Assembly (NCBI GenBank): GCA_007922195.1
Contig: ML681989.1
Location: forward strand, 43,094,765 to 43,158,764
Direction of reading: 5' to 3'
DNA: 64,000 nt
Source of the DNA: Podocnemis expansa
Lineage: Eukaryota; Chordata; Testudines; Podocnemididae
Within the stretch, counting starts at the first letter, position 1. Each line of letters opens with the position of its first letter. The notes beneath the pieces are model-generated. The model did not search any database. It was not told the DNA's origin and saw only the letters and a list, made by a program, of their open reading frames with translations. Below, in pieces: positions 21,760-34,530 of the stretch. Position numbers and translations under genes: made by a program.

Positions 21760-22253
21760 TACAAAGAGGAAGAGAGGTTCAGCCAAGAGATGCCCTTCTT
21801 CTTCAAGCCTTACAATTTCCTTGACATGACAGTCCATCAAGACCTGGTTACCTTGAGCTGGTCAGCCTTCTAGGACAACCTACTGGCCAAGGAGATTATG
21901 GATCTCTGGAACAGCAAGGTACCTGGATGAAATGAGTGCACACCACGTTGGATGGGGACAGTACATGTGAGTGGCCAGATCTGCATTATACTTGTGTGCG
22001 TCCAGTTGAAGGTACTATCATTATGTCATTACAACCTCATGGCTGACTATTCTGGCCAATTCAGAACTCTCATCTGGCCTCCAACTTCTTCTGTTAGCCC
22101 AAATTATGAAGCCTACATCAATTTTGTGACATGTACCCATACAATGGTCCCACAAACCAATCCTCTTGGCACCTTCATGCCCACACAGCTACTATGGACT
22201 TTATGGTAGAATTCTCCAGAATGAATGGCCATACTACAGTACTCATTCTAGTG
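21760..22253 (+). pseudogene. Ty3/Gypsy integrase remnant, upstream part
   Basis: The zinc-binding/linker region reads FLDMTVHQDLVTLSW and ATMDFMVEFSRMNGHT (about 22190-22235), the counterpart of the start of the catalytic core with its first Asp. The reading runs directly into the left target duplication of the hAT element at 22246. Confidence 0.65.
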
Positions 22254-23104
22254 CAGAGGTATCAAACTTATTCAACATGGTGGGCCACACTGGAGAGCAG
22301 GACACCTGACACAGGTCATGTGTCCACACAGGGTCCCTTCCCCTTTCCCCTGCCATGTTCAAAGATATATGAGCTCCCCTTTCCCTTCCCCAACCCTGCA
22401 GGTTCTTTGACACCTTCCATTTCCCATGCCATGTGAGCCCCCCTTTGCCACACTTGCTCCCTGACCCCTACCCCTGCTGTGCACCTCCAGCTCCCAGACC
22501 CCTTCTCCTTCCACTTCCCCTACTGCATGGTGGCAGGAAATCAATTAGTCTCAGTCACAGGCAGGCTGGACTCCTTGCCTCTACCCACTCACTGTCAGCC
22601 ATTCAGAATGCTGGCCTTTGACTGGGCTCAGTACAGGCTGGCCTTTGATTGGCTCATTCCTCACATGGGTTATGCCCACTTTTTCATTTTCTTATTTGTG
22701 GTTTGCACTCTGTGCTGTCAATAAGATTAGCAGCTAACTAACTGACTGAAAGTGAAGAAGTGAGGTGGTAGTGGTGGGGGGGGGAGGGGGTGATGGCTGT
22801 CCAGGACCCCAGCCCAGCATGCTGTGACTGAGACTCTGATTGGTTGGCAGGCCCCATCAGAGCTGAGCTGGGATTGGCTGGAGCACTTTGTTGTCCTGTG
22901 CTGTAACTCTGCTCATGTGAGTGAGTCAGAGTGCATGTGTGTGCATGCATGCTCACCAGGCCCTGCTCTGCTCTACTGGCAGCCTTTGTTCACTCTGTTC
23001 AATCACTGTTGCTACAGATAGCACCCACGCAGCAGCCTCAATGGCCAGATAAGAGCCCTTGGCATGCTGGATCCAGCCCACAGGCTGTAAGTTTGACACC
23101 CCTG
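22254..23104. mobile_element. hAT non-autonomous element inserted in the Gypsy integrase
   Basis: An 851-bp element with inverted ends CAGAGGTATCAAACTTA and TAAGTTTGACACCCCTG. Flanking 8-mers TTCTAGTG (22246-22253) and CTCTAGTG (23105-23112) match at 7 of 8, as for a hAT duplication around a CTAG core. The ends resemble those of the element at 52113-52499. The interior is CT- and GC-rich with no transposase. Confidence 0.85.
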
Positions 23105-23112
23105 CTCTAGTG

Positions 23113-23620
23113 AATTAGCTAACTGATATGGCACCTTTCGTTTCTTGTGCGCAACTGCCCTCAGCCAAAGTGACTGTGTATTTCCCATTCATGCACGTCT
23201 TCTACCTCCATAGGCTCCATAGGAACACAGTAATGATCAAGGTCCACCATTCATATCATGTTGCTGTCACAAAGAGCTCCAGCGGCTCAATTTCTGCATC
23301 TTTTATTCATCACCATTTCATCCTCAGACTGATGGCCAGAAAGAAAAGCAGAAGTGGGTGCTAAAACAATACTTGTGATGTTTTATCAGGTACCACCAAA
23401 ACCACCGGTTCACTCTTCTTTTCTCCTCTGAATTTACATATAACAATGCTAATCATGTGTTCACTGGTCACAGCCATTTCTTTACCAATTACAAGTTTCA
23501 TCTCCATTTCCGTCCCATGCTACCAATAGCTTACTAAAATCCTCTGGCTACCAACATGATTCAGCAGATCCTCCAAATTTAAGAAGAGCTAAAGGGTTAT
23601 CCCAAAGATGCTAAGGAAGC
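23113..23620 (+). pseudogene. Ty3/Gypsy integrase remnant, downstream part
   Basis: Continues the catalytic core: DMAPFVSCAQLPSAK, VFYLHRLHRN, then FHPQTDGQKEKQKW (about 23320-23365), with the catalytic Glu position of TERVNQ-type motifs read as Lys. The core tail YNNANHVFTGHSHFFTNY follows. The reading frame resumes in phase with the upstream part once the hAT element and one copy of the duplication are discounted. Confidence 0.75.
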
Positions 23621-23840
23621 CTATGAGCAAAATAGAGACTGCCGAAGACAAGAGGGTTCAGGCTTCACCGTGGGCTGGAATTTGGCTATCTGCTGTGTGT
23701 CAAATTGGATCAACATCTTGGGCCATCCATTATTGCCAGAAAATTAACTCTGTCACTCCACTCACTTCAGTCTCTCAAAAAGGACTTGATTTTCTCCATT
23801 TCATTTGTGGCGAATCCCTGTGGGCTATAGTATAAATAAA

Positions 23841-25254
23841 GCTCATATAAAAATGTTAGCAATTATAGCAAAGGTTTGCCATTTAGATACCAAAAACTGA
23901 CGAGTAAACACTGTATGAAGCATTTTTAAAAGTTCAGAATTGATTTATTACCTGATATTTCATAACTGTGTTTACAGATTATCTAGTCAACAAAATGCAC
24001 AGTACAAAATCTGAACTGCAAATGTACATGATAGACCTAAGGATACCATTAGGTGACTTAGGCTGTGCAGAAAGCCAATTATGCTCACCTTCCAATTCCA
24101 GGGACATAAGTTTAAATCCCAGCTGTAGGTCACAAGTGGAAATGAGTTTGGTGGTGTCATCCTTGTCCTATGTAGATGTCTGTCCACAGTGAAGTCGTTG
24201 AACAAATCAGTGTGATTGTCAGACTTTGCTCAGAAGAGAGTGGGGAGTGGCCCATTCGTTTACGATAGATCTCCAGAGTTATATAGGGAAGCTATATTGT
24301 GCCTGGATTTAATCATTAGCTACATTACTCAGACAACTCTGTGAGCATTGAATTCATATAAACATTATTGTCAGTCACCTGGAAAATGATAACCCTGTTG
24401 TGTTCTTTATCTATATTTGTGCTGTCAGGTACCATTTTTCTCCCTCACTTTCTGAAACATTCAAACAAAATTGCTATGGTAAAATATTGTCTGTAGTCTC
24501 ACCTCTTACAAAGGTTACATGAAAATTACTCTTTATTTTAAGCTGCTTTTAAAAAGCATCACAGCCACCTGCCCTCCAAAACCTAGCAGAAATAAATCAT
24601 TAATATAAAGCACTAGGGTGCTGAGTAAACCAACAAATGCTAGGTCTACCCTATCAGCAAATACACTGTCAACAACTTTAAAAAGATAAATTGCTTAATT
24701 TTAAGCCCTACAATTTTCCAAATTCTTTTAAGTCAAGGGTATGCTTTCTTGATTTTTAAATATCAGAAAATTAATTTATTTAGTGCAAATTTTATTTTCA
24801 AGTGAAAGTAGGCAACTGCACTGGGAAGTGGATGAGCTGAGCTAAAATCTCAAGCTCTGAGATTTCCTGTCCCCCATCCACATCTGTTGTAGAGAGTTTT
24901 AGTTTCAGGAGTGTCAGATCACTCCTTTTTCTGTACACACTCTTTCTAAATGAAGTAATAAGCAAGAAACTTGCACATGTTAGCTGGATTCTTTTGTTGT
25001 TGTTATTCCTAGTGATGTGGGCACCATTGTCATGCAATAAAGATTATTTTCTAGTTCAGCTGCATATAAGCTGCATATAATTCCATTTGGGGTGGGAGAG
25101 AAGTGTGCAAAAGTGGCAGCAAATTAGGAAGATTAGTAGGAGATAGCACCAATGGGTACCTGCTCTAAGTAAAAGGTACACCTTAGGGAATTACAGTTAT
25201 TCATTCAATATAATTTTAGGCATAGAACATATGACCATGCATTGTTTCATAAAA
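23841..25254. other. Unassigned intronic sequence
   Basis: AT-rich sequence between the Gypsy remnant and the hAT transposase fossil. It may contain the Gypsy 3' LTR and the hAT 5' end, but neither could be delimited. No gene recognised. Confidence 0.4.
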
Positions 25255-27121
25255 CTGCAAAATACTCTTTAACAGAGGAAAAACCATGAAAAATGTTGGA
25301 TCACGCCAAGGATCAAGTGACTTGGTCCATTTTACCACAAAATGACATAACAAAGGTGCCACATTACAAATATGCTAGCAAAAGAGAGATTAAAAGATTT
25401 TTCTAAACAGGTATTTTGAAGATAGTGCAAACTCTTTTGCAAAATGTGCAGTGTTGCTTTGGCCCATCAGAGGAAATCAGAAATTACAAAGTATCTTGCC
25501 AAATCATGGGAGCATTTAATGAGAAAAACTGCATTGCAGGGAGAATCACAAGAAATGCAGCATACACATTCAACAAGGTTCAGCACAACCACAATACAAC
25601 AGCAAGAGCACTTGGATGTTGTCTATGAGTAGATCTTAATGTTTGCCCTGCAGATGTTATCTAATGTTGTTTGAAACAGACCACCTTCTGTATGCTGGTT
25701 TCTAAACATTCAAGTCAAGAATGGTGGTGCAATTCCAGGAAGTTACCAGCTTCAAGATGCAGAGCTTACAAATATCTACAATGCTGAGAGAAAAAATCTT
25801 AAGGTCAAGGTGAAGGATAACAACACGTTAGCTATATTTGATTAAATGACTGATGATGAGGGCTGCTATGATACCATTGGTAAAAGACAATAGTGGGACA
25901 CTGTCCTCTATCTTGTTGACGTGCACTTCATGCACAAAACAAATCACAGCAGTGTGTCCCAGGCACTCATTCATATAGGGGAAAGTTACCAAACTGCTTA
26001 CAACAATGTGATTGTCTTTGACAGATAGTGCCACCTACGTGGACAAAAGCTTACAGAACTGTACTTTCTGGACTGTTTTCCAATAGCATCCATGTAATAT
26101 GCCTTTCTCACATAATCAGTGTGATGGGAGAAAGTTTGCGTAACTATTCAAGGATGTTAGTGCATTGGTAAAACCTTTCTCGCAAATCTTTTATATGCCA
26201 AGGAGCAGAGAAATGAGGAAATGACCTCAGGTAAAAAGTTCCCAATGCAGCAATGATACCAGATGCAGTAGCAAATACGTGGAACAGCTGTTTTGCTGCT
26301 GCTCAGTACCATAAAAAGCAATTTCAATATTATCATAGCTTTGCTGAAGAAAAAAGGGAGTGTGTGCAACTCAGAGACCACATTTGTTTCAGGAACTTGA
26401 ATGAGTGCTGTCAAATGATACCTGATGTTTAATGCTGAAGATTGCATTGTATTTTTCAATGAAATGTGAAAGCCAATCAATGGCCTAATGGCAGCAGTTG
26501 AAAACCAGAGATTGTGTGCTGTCTTTGCTTTTAAGAAAATTGAACAAACTCCTGTTTTTTCTTGAGACACATACTTGGTTTCTGGAGGAAACCACTCAAA
26601 GGTTTCTCAGGGCTTAAGATGTCAGCAGTATAACAACTGAGCAAAGTAGCAAGTCCATGCACCTCTTGTGTTTAGCTATGACAATTCAGCTGAAAAGCTG
26701 AGGGAAGTACCTCAGTGATACTGAGAGTGGGCAGCCTGCAATTAAGTTCCTGAAATGCATAAGGATTTCAACCCCCCAAAGAGTATCTGTAATGTCCCAT
26801 GTCAGCAAAGAATACTCTTCAATTCTGGTTTCGGTGACATTTCAGTAGAGGGGTTTGTTTTGTATACCAGGAAGGTGGCACCTGATGCAGTCTAGAGTAC
26901 TTTATATGCAAGAGAAATTGACATTGCCTTGATTTGGTCATCAACAGCCAACTGTTTTCTGAATTTGAAAACATTAGCTTTAGATGAATAAATATTGTAA
27001 CACAGCTGATGCTGAGCACAGCGACTCTCTGTATAATCTTGTCATCTCCAGTCTCAGGCATTCATTTTTTGAAGACAAACTAAAAAAAGCTTGTATTCCT
27101 TTATTTCAGTTTTGGAATTAA
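25255..27121 (+). pseudogene. hAT transposase fossil (CGGBP1-related lineage)
   Basis: A decayed hAT transposase on the + strand. The N-terminal part (about 25420-25620) shows a Cys-containing segment that may be a BED-type finger. At 25700-25800 it reads FLNIQVKNGGAIPGSYQLQD, a motif shared with the hAT lineage from which vertebrate CGGBP1 arose, and TDDEGC follows near 25850. At 25905-26010 pieces read LVDVHFMHKTNHSSVSQA and NNVIVFDR. The C-terminal hAT dimerisation motif is open to the stop at 27119-27121 and reads ADAEHSDSLYNLVISS then EDKLKKA. The frames are broken by many stops. The minus-strand frame 26157-26570 is its antisense shadow. Family placement is from memory. Confidence 0.7.
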
Positions 27122-29203
27122 AAAAAGACTTTGTGTTAACAACAAATCCACTGACTTAGTCATATTCATGCTTTATTTTATTTCTTTAATTTATGGTGCT
27201 AGTATTTTGATAAGCAGTACGAAGGAAGCAGACAATATAACTTCATAATCATTTTGTTGCATTGTACTCTACTTGAGATACTATAAGGACTCAAAACAGT
27301 CTTTTACTTTTTTTGGCACGTGGACTTTGAAAAGATTTGAGCATTTAATTTGCTACAGAAAAAAGAGTAATTTTGCTGAAAATTAAAAAAAAAAAACAAC
27401 CTAATCTCAGTTTAAGAAGTCTTTAATGACATCATTTAATTTTAAAAATCATATCTGATGGGCCAATTTTTTGGTTCGAGAAATGATAAAGCCTTACAGT
27501 AATATGATAAAATGTGCTATAAAGATGCAAAATATCTTCATATATTTCTAAAAAAAAAGTTTAAATATGGTTATTTCATTTAATTTGTAAAAAAAATGAA
27601 ATTCAATTTTGCATAATTTTTACATTATCTTTGCATAATTTTGATTTGTTCTGTGAATAATTCCTTGGGATGTTAGAAAGAATATGTCACCTTGAAATTC
27701 ATGCATGGTGGTAGATTACTCACCTCTTTCATATGGCAATGGCATCTTAGTGAATGAGAAGAAATATGTCAGACATTTGCCATCTAATTGTCCTTTTAGG
27801 GAGCAAATGAGAATTTAACAATGCAGATAATCAAAAGAAGCAGAAGAATACAGAAACAAAATAGTATAATCAGAATAGTAAACAAAAACTACCTAGGTTT
27901 GTTTGAAATGAAGTGTATTCAGATCTCCTCATTATGCAGTCATGAGGTGCACCATGGTTCTTTAACTTTCTGAAGAGTGAGTTGTAGATGACAAAATATT
28001 AGCAACACTGATTATCATGAACTTTAAAAAAAATTAAATATAGTCCCTGTGAGTTCCTGATTTAGGCAATCTAAGATTCAATCAGTTAACCAACATCAGT
28101 GATTTTTGAGGCTGCATCAAATAAGAATTAGCAATTGCTGCATCTATTGATTGACCTGCATGCAAAGATCTGTGCAGCTTCTAGTGGACATGCATCTAAA
28201 TCATTTGCCATTCTTGTTAGCAGTCTGAACTGAGAGGCCAAGGGCAGAATGGGCACAGAGTCTGAACTATCCTCTCATCTTTAGAGGATGTCTTGGCAGG
28301 CCATAGCTGGGCATTTGCTGAGCAGTGAAGAAAAGCTGGCACTGCCGCTGTATGTTTGTTTTGTATTTAAGAAGAGAATTCAGCTCACAGGACTGTCGAT
28401 CAGGAACATTTCATAAGCACTAGAATGGTATGACATTTTCCATCAAAATGATTTTTCAATGGTAAATTCCTATTCAAAAAATAAAAATCTTCAGAGAAGT
28501 CAAGGCATTTTCTGAGGAAAATTAAGATAAAATAACAATATTTTGGTTCATTGAACTGAATTAAAAAGTTAGTTTTGAATCAATTCAATATTAAACTGCA
28601 TTTTTCTGTGGTGCCATACTGCCACACTGGGATTATAATTCAGGTGCCTGATACCCTTTTTTCCCTATAGTCCTGGCTCCCTGGCTGGATTACATCTCCA
28701 TGGGAGTCACAGGACTGTAGGTACATCCTGTTCCTGGCAGAAGCTGAAAAATTCAGATCTCTGAAGAAAGAGAAAGAGGTAATGATTTTGTTATAAATTG
28801 CAATATCAGATATTTCTTATAATACTCCATTTGTCAGCTAAAAATAATTCAGTATTTGCTAGGTGCCAATATTTCCAGTTTTGAGACAGCTACTTATAAA
28901 CAGCATGGAGCCTGATTCCATAGAATTCTGTAATTTAAAACATTTTGTCCATGTCTAATAATCCCCTTGAACATTCCTAGCTCAGTGATATGCATTTCCA
29001 AACTTGAAGAGTATAGAAAGGAAATGAATGGGATTTTGAGTACTTGTATTTTTAGGTCCTACATGTATATATGGTAAGCAGCACGGTGAGCTAATGTCTG
29101 GATGCACCTGAAATGTTCAGCACTTGGTATGCAGATAGTGAATGACAGAATGCACAAATACAGTAGATCTCTTACCAAAGCTAGCAAGGAACAAGTATTC
29201 TAT
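27122..29203. other. Unassigned AT-rich intronic sequence
   Basis: AT-rich DNA with poly-A/T tracts. No coding potential or repeat family recognised on either strand. Confidence 0.5.
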
Positions 29204-29571
29204 CAGTGGTTCTTAACCACTGTGTTGTGCCATAAAAGTGTTTCAGGGCACAGTGACGAGTGTGTCATGTGAAATCAGCCTGAGTATAGCTGTGGTGGCC
29301 CCTTAAGGAGCTGGAGGCACCTCTCTGAAAGAGCAGCATGGCTTTGCTCTGTTTATCAGCAGCAGAGGCTTCTGGTCAAGCCTTCTTCCACTGAAAATCC
29401 CTTCTCTGGGAGAATTTCTATGACAGGGACCACTGCAGCTCGACCCACTGCCTAGTGTCCTGGTGCCAGAGAGGGACTTCATCAGTGGTAGGAGTGGCAG
29501 CGGTATTGTGTCATGCACAGCTAGGAGCCCTCCCAGCTGTATCATGAGGATGCGGGGGTTAAGAACCCTTG
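29204..29571. mobile_element. hAT non-autonomous element, 368 bp
   Basis: Ends CAGTGGTTCTTAACC and GGGTTAAGAACCCTTG. Flanking 8-mers TATTCTAT (29196-29203) and TATTATAT (29572-29579) match at 7 of 8. The interior is moderately GC-rich, and the minus-strand frame within it is not a gene. Confidence 0.8.
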
Positions 29572-29742
29572 TATTATATGCTTTCACAGTGCAAACCAAT
29601 TTTTGTTATTGGTTATTAAATATTATTGATTAAGAATTCAACTAGTTGATTAGCCATGGTTATAAAGGAGATTATCTAGATGCCTATGTATAAATTGAAG
29701 TGTTAAGTCTCTTCCTAAAGACTGTAGATATTGTTGTTTAAC

Positions 29743-30062
29743 CAGGCCCAGCCCAAGAATTTTTGGTGCCCTAGGTGCCTGTGATTTTGGCATTCCCTCA
29801 AGCCTGGCCAAGTGGTGAGCAGAGGCCATGTACGCTAATGGGCCGAATCATGGTGGCAGCACCACTCCCCTGGCTGAATTATGGTGGTGGTGGTGGTGGT
29901 GCTGCTCCCGCCAGCTGGGGCCAGCTCCCCACCCAAGGCCAAATGCCCGTGGAGCAGGATGGGAGCCTTGCTGGTGTGAGCCCCAGCCCAGCACTTGGCA
30001 CCCTTTACTGGTTGGTGCCTAAGGTGACCCCCTAGGTCATCTCTGTGGACTGACCAGCCCTG
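29743..30062. mobile_element. hAT non-autonomous element, 320 bp
   Basis: Bounded by CAGGCCCAGCCCAAG and the inverted GACTGACCAGCCCTG. The 8-mers TGTTTAAC at 29735-29742 and 30063-30070 are identical, a perfect target duplication. It contains a short GGT trinucleotide repeat near 29883-29900. Confidence 0.85.
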
Positions 30063-30070
30063 TGTTTAAC

Positions 30071-31794
30071 TTTGCTCTGATAAAAGAAGTTGTCTGCTGT
30101 ACCTCCCCAGAGTGGGCTGGGTTTTAGAAAAATGTTACTTATCACCATCTGGGATAGAGTTTGAATGTACCCCTGTGAAGCAGATGTACTGAGGCTATGG
30201 GAACAGACTGGTGCTGTAGACAATTGTAGTGATGGGTGTTGGGTGATTTTTGTGATGTGGACTAGCACAGAGACCAAGGTAAAGCCACTATGTTCTGTTC
30301 AGGAAGAATGAGAGTTAGGGTTAACAATATAGTCCCATATTTTTGTTGAGTCATCTCTCCTCTAGTGAAAACCTGAAATCGGTCATTCCTACAGCCACCA
30401 CGAGGGGGGGAATCAAAGTTAAAAAGGAAACAAGTAAAGTACTAGTACAATTTATTATAAAATTACTAGCATTGTAGTTGGGTTGGACTGGGGTGTTGCC
30501 ATTACATTCCAGTAGTTCTTTAGTACAGCATGCCTGGCAATGCCTGACATTTTCATTCTTTCTAACTCTGAGGACCTAATTACATGATTTTGAGTCACAC
30601 TCCACTGAAGCTCACCCCAAGGCTATATAATGAAATAAAGAGACCAGTCTGAAGGCTAGAATACTTCAAACCTGACTTCTCTAACTGGTGATACCAGGGG
30701 CCAGGTCCACAAGGTGCTTAAGCATCTACTGCCTCTTAAGTGTTTAGGTACACTATTTGATAGTTTCAGCCATTCATCCTGTAGGCACCAATGTTTCCAT
30801 TAGTCGCAGAGCCATGAAAGCCATGATTCCAGCTAACCTGGAGTGCCAGTGCAAGCCAAAGCCCTATATTACTGAAAGCCAGTACTTACCTCACAATAGC
30901 ATTTGACATACTGGACTTTTCCTGTTCTAAGAATAACTGCAGCATTTTGGAAGTATTTGTTGACAAATTGTTGACATTTTAATGAGATCCATTGAATATG
31001 ATGTGTAATATATCTCTGCTGTGAATAACTTGTCTTGCTGCCTTCTCTAACTATAAGAAGGGATGATGCAGAATTTGGAGAGCTTCCTCGCATGGAAAAT
31101 AGAGAATAAAATAACTGTGTGGTATCACATAGCATGTTAAATAATGGCTGACAACTGTCCACTCTTTGGGGTAGATGTGGTTATCCACAGTCACCTGTAA
31201 CACACCAACTCACTGTCTACCACTGAATTGACTAAAATGTGTTACATAGGACTTGTGACCTCAGATTATTTTAATCTCTCCAGACTGGGGGAATCACACT
31301 ACTTCACTGAAGAAATTCACTGGTATTTTCCCTTGATTCACTGAATGTCCTTTCTACCATGAGTCACCTCTCTTTTTTCCCAACTTTAGTCGGTCTTATA
31401 AATGCCAGGGAATCTACTGGTTTCTTCCCCCTATCCTGTTTGTTGCTTGTTCTAAAGAGTTATTTCACTGTAATGAATGAGTTAGCCATATGTAAAGATT
31501 GACTTTCCAAAGGTTATTTCCAGTATTAAAAATTCCAAAGCAAAGACCTTGTGTTGATAGGATGATCAAAGTTTGACTGGTATTTTCCTTACCTTCAGAA
31601 GCCCAAAATCAACAAGAACAACAAAGATTAAGATTCTTAACATAAATGTTAAATGGAAATTAATTGTATGTGTCCTCACCCTGTTATGTGCTTCTCTATT
31701 ACAAGACTTCAGTGTTTTAGCACACCTAATATAGTAAAGCAGTAATGAAGTCAATTCAGACTAGCTCACTTTCTATTAACATGCAGTACAACTA
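30071..31794. other. Unassigned intronic sequence
   Basis: No gene or repeat family recognised. A minus-strand frame at 30869-31162 shows no known motif. Confidence 0.5.
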
Positions 31795-31922
31795 GGGTGA
31801 CCAAACAGCAAACACGAAGAATCAGGACACGGGACTGGGGGTGGGGGTGGGGGTGGCTAATAAGTGCCCATATAAGAAAAAGCCCTATATATTGGGACTG
31901 TCCCTATAAAAGCTGATCACCC
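31795..31922. mobile_element. Small MITE with TA target
   Basis: A 128-bp element with ends GGGTGACCAAAC and CTGATCACCC, flanked by TA on both sides (31793-31794 and 31923-31924). It contains a GGGGGT simple repeat at 31836-31857. It resembles an abundant reptile MITE with GGTGACCA ends. A TA target suggests a Tc1/mariner-type source, but the family is not certain. Confidence 0.65.
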
Positions 31923-32365
31923 TAAACACAACATACCAAATGACTAAAAGTTAGCTATACAGAACATCATTCTGTTCCAAAGGTGTCAAATGTCATGGTT
32001 TTGTCTGATCTGATTGGTACATACAAATTATGATATTGACACTGAAGTTTATATGGTAATAAGTGTGAGCATTAATTATTTACTGATTGTTTTATCAGAT
32101 GAGATCAGCAAAGAGAATGTGAGAGTGAAGATCATAAGGTGTAGCAAATTGAGAAGTACTGAAAGAAAGGAAAGCCAGATGACTGAAAGGGGGAGAAACA
32201 CAAAAATATGCAAGAGAAACAGAAATTGAGAAAGGAAGGTTGGGATTGAAAGTAATAACAAAGGGCAGAGATATAAAAGTTGTCCTAAGTACTAAGTTGT
32301 TTTCTTACTGTGTGATGCTGAATATAACAATAAGGTATTGGATAAATAACAGAGTTGGTCTAAAA

Positions 32366-32761
32366 AACTGGTTCCCAGCCAGTGGTCTGAGGGCCAAAAG
32401 GCTCTGGCTGCAGAAAGGTACCATTGTCTAAGAACCCAAGTAGAGCGTGTTTCTATGGGGCTAAAAGACTGGTGCAGACTCTGCTGCACCAAAGGGGATG
32501 AAAGATCAGTGCTTCCCTTCCCGACTGCAGCATGGTACATGGCAAAGTGCTCTACCTAAGTCCTAAGTGCTGGGGTCCCTAATGGAGCCAGAGGGAGGGG
32601 AGCACTGATCTTCCACCTCCCTGGCTGCAGAAGGGAGCCACTGCCTACAGTTCAGGAACATGCCTCCACACTGGACTTCTTCCAGGTGGGTGGCTGCTGG
32701 CCCTTCAGGGTTATAAAAATTATAGTTGGGGACCTTAAGCCAAAAATGTTGAGAACCACTG
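32366..32761. mobile_element. hAT non-autonomous element, 396 bp
   Basis: The 8-mers GTCTAAAA at 32358-32365 and 32762-32769 are identical. Ends are AACTGGTTCCCAGCC and the inverted GTTGAGAACCACTG; the first bases of the left end have diverged from CAG. It lies 44 bp upstream of DIRS copy 2. Confidence 0.85.
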
Positions 32762-33048
32762 GTCTAAAATTTTCCATTGCAGCTGTTTTTACATGGAAAA
32801 GAGAGTTCTCCTTCAAGCACTGCTCACATCATTCAGTCACAGGCATCTACGGGCTGCAGCACACACTAGCTCAGAAAGTCTTCAGCCTTAACCTGTCAGG
32901 TCAGAGCACACGACCAATGCCCCCTCTGCACTGTGACCATGGCTATATAGTTGGCCATGACCCTGACTCTCCCATTTCCTTTTGCTGACCTCAGCGACGG
33001 TTTCGGATCAGCAAGAAACTTGCTCAAGCGCCTGTCTTCTACCGCAAA

Positions 33049-34530
33049 ACTTAAGATGCCTGGATTCAAACTGTGTTTAGGGTGCTGTAAAGCTTTCCTG
33101 ATCGACAATCCATACGATAAATGTCTCACATGCCTAGGTGAGTCCCATCTTGCCAAAAGCTGCCTTATCTGCCAGTCCTTCAAAAGGAGGACTCGCAAGG
33201 ATAGAGAGCTGCACCTCCTATTCCTTGCTGGGAGCATCGCACAGGCTCTGATGCCACCCAAGCCATAAGTGCTCCACCAGCTCACTGATCAGTCTGGGCA
33301 TCAGAGCACCGGGACTGCTCCTTGGCACTGAGCTCAAAGTCTCGGTCAACACCCCCATCGGTATTGTTGGGGCACCGAACCCTTCGGTCACCGAACCAGC
33401 CCAGTGGCAAACCAAAACTGGCACCACCAATGGCACCACCAACACCGCGGGCCCCTGCGATGGTGCGGGCATGGTCCCCGGACCCGATTCCGGCACCATG
33501 GAAAAAGCCCAGACCGACACTGACTGAGGCACCAGGAGCCCAGTCAGCACAGGAAGTGGTACCACCCACCAACCCGGTACCACCTAGTCCACTGCTAGTA
33601 CCACAATCTGGAACTGGGGACTGCTCCTCGGCCAGCCCAGTGCTGCCCAGTCGACCACCGGTACCGCAGTCTGGCACTGAGGACTGCTCCTTGGCCTCCT
33701 CTTCATGCTCCTCCCCTGATCCATCAGTGCTGTGCTCCCAGGCTTCTGGGGCCTCATCCCATGGCTCAGCGTTGACTTCGCCCCCCGCTTTGGCCTGCTC
33801 TTCTCCTTCACCTAAAATGGTACCAAGGGTCGGAGAACATTCAGGGAAACGGTGCTGCAAGCACTCCCCCTCACCCATGCCTCGACGCAAGATGAGATCG
33901 TTGGGACTGTCTGGGCCAATGGAGCCTCCTGGTACCGCACTGCAACCTAGTTGAGGCCGTTCTCCTCCGTGCCACCAGGAGGCCGGAGCATCCTTTCACA
34001 ACTGGTCACACAATTGGCTGGACGTGGCAGCTGACTACACCTTGGTCTCATGGCACTGCTAAATTCAGTCTCCCTTGCAGACCATGGACCCTGACTTCTC
34101 AGATGACGAGCCCAATCCATACTCTACACATCATAGTAGATTGCGGGCTCGCTCTTCCTCCTTGCCCAATGAGCATACCTTTGAAAGACCAATTGACCGT
34201 AACGAGAACTTTCGTGCTCACCAGCAGCTGCTACACCACATGGCAGCAAACCTGAACCTGGAGCTCGGGGTTGTCCAAGAGGAAACTAACCCCCTTTTTG
34301 ACATTGGCTGTAGTGCCCCACCCACCAAGGTGTCTGTCCCACTCCACAAAGGGGTATACAGCACCATCAAGGCCCCTTGGCAAACTCTGTCCTCGATTCT
34401 GCTGGTATCAAGGGTTGTGGACAGGAAGTACCATGTCCCTTAGGACAAGTTCTCCTTCCTGTTCCAGCACCCCACTCTGGGGTCACTGGTCGTTGGTGCT
34501 GTGAACCAGAAAGAGAAACAGGGTCAACCA
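33049..34530 (+). pseudogene. DIRS copy 2 gag-like gene, broken and truncated
   Basis: The N-terminal part carries the same CX2CX4HX4C knuckle as copy 1 (33122-33163), in a frame open to 33268. The Ser/Pro/Thr-rich body is open at 33322-33954 in another frame, and a conserved segment with ANLNLELGVVQEETNP is open at 34075-34443. A TAG at 34441-34443 replaces a codon that is open in copy 1. The last gag bases join recombinase sequence at 34531. The 202-residue minus-strand frame at 33282-33890 is an antisense shadow. Confidence 0.75.

Larger units (their letters stand above)
19000..23840 (+). mobile_element. Ty3/Gypsy LTR retrotransposon remnant, interrupted by a hAT element
   Basis: A + strand series of degenerate gag-pol pieces in the canonical Ty3/Gypsy order: gag (19217-19860), protease (20046-20300), reverse transcriptase (about 20640-21180), RNase H (about 21330-21720) and integrase (about 21760-22253 and 23113-23620). 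An 851-bp hAT element splits the integrase. All parts carry many stops and frameshifts. The LTRs were not identified, so the outer limits are approximate. The gag resembles fish and reptile Gypsy elements of the type that also gave rise to domesticated RTL/PEG-type genes, but this copy is clearly dead. Confidence 0.8.

Noticed and set aside
26157..26570. A 137-codon minus-strand frame
   Set aside because: Antisense to the hAT transposase fossil, whose motifs read on the + strand.
33282..33890. A 202-codon minus-strand frame
   Set aside because: Antisense shadow of the DIRS copy 2 gag, equivalent to the shadow in copy 1.
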